Shown: in pieces, positions 63,945 through 64,000 of the stretch
How positions within the stretch are numbered: position 1 is the stretch's first letter
Layout: every line of letters begins with the position of its first letter
Assembly: GCA_949316235.1 (NCBI GenBank)
Contig: OX438759.1
Location: 15,220,618-15,284,617 of the forward strand
Direction: 5' to 3'
Length of the DNA stretch: 64,000 nt
Source: Oegoconia quadripuncta
Taxonomy: Eukaryota > Arthropoda > Insecta > Lepidoptera > Autostichidae
Notes under the pieces: generated by a model
What the model was told of the DNA's origin: nothing
Database searches by the model: none
What the model saw: the letters and a program-made list of their open reading frames with translations, nothing else
Translations under genes and position numbers: made by a program

Positions 63945-64000
63945 TAACACAGTTTTTTTGGTGTATTTGGATAATATCATGTCTTTCGATGGTTTCCTAT
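63945..64000 (+). repeat. REP-1 fragment running off the right edge
   Basis: TAACACAGTTTTTTTGGTGT and ATTTGGATAATATCATGTCT match the second half of REP-1 plus copies. Confidence 0.55.

Overview
This 64-kb window looks like gene-free, repeat-dense DNA from an insect, most likely a moth or butterfly. It is AT-rich and carries several tRNA-derived SINE families, RTE and Jockey/CR1-like LINE ends, mariner, pogo and Harbinger relics, and the interspersed CTTCAAAAAAGGAGGAGG motif that I know as widespread in Lepidoptera. The order-level assignment is inference. I found no host protein-coding exon, rRNA, true tRNA gene, CRISPR array or prokaryotic operon. Every coding segment I can recognise belongs to a transposable element and is broken or partial.

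Layout. 0-7 kb: a 96-bp satellite running off the left edge, short ACCGGT-type repeats, then a 1.74-kb pogo-like transposon with perfect 24-bp inverted ends, keeping only the N-terminal HTH and C-terminal PHD finger of its transposase. 7-17 kb: SINEs (one chimeric), a palindromic MITE, RTE pieces and short repeat families. 17-31 kb: a 5'-truncated RTE copy with a 13-bp target duplication, two further RTE ends, SINE-3, SINE-4 and MITE-3. 32-35 kb: the best-preserved element, a 1.3-kb mariner whose DD34D transposase has a single in-frame stop, inserted in an older LINE; beside it a second LINE is split by another repeat carrying a perfect 31-bp-arm hairpin. 36-47 kb: SINE-4 copies, including one interrupted by a 96-bp block that recurs 0.9 kb downstream, and a long stretch (42.3-46.8 kb) with little recognisable beyond one candidate core promoter. 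47-64 kb: many SINE-1/2/3 copies, five LINE ends (one split by a 451-bp fold-back MITE), a MITE whose pre-insertion site is visible in another copy in this window, a Harbinger-like element encoding only the first 56 residues of a transposase, and a 141-residue LINE reverse-transcriptase C-terminus.

How it fits together. The window is a record of nested insertions: LINE ends form an older layer, and DNA transposons, MITEs and SINEs have landed in them. One SINE ends in the same 3' tail as the local LINE, which suggests it was mobilised by that LINE. The intervals I list add up to roughly 25 kb, about 40 percent; the rest is AT-rich sequence in which I see nothing definite. Family names such as SINE-1 or MITE-2 are my own labels, based on comparing copies within the window.
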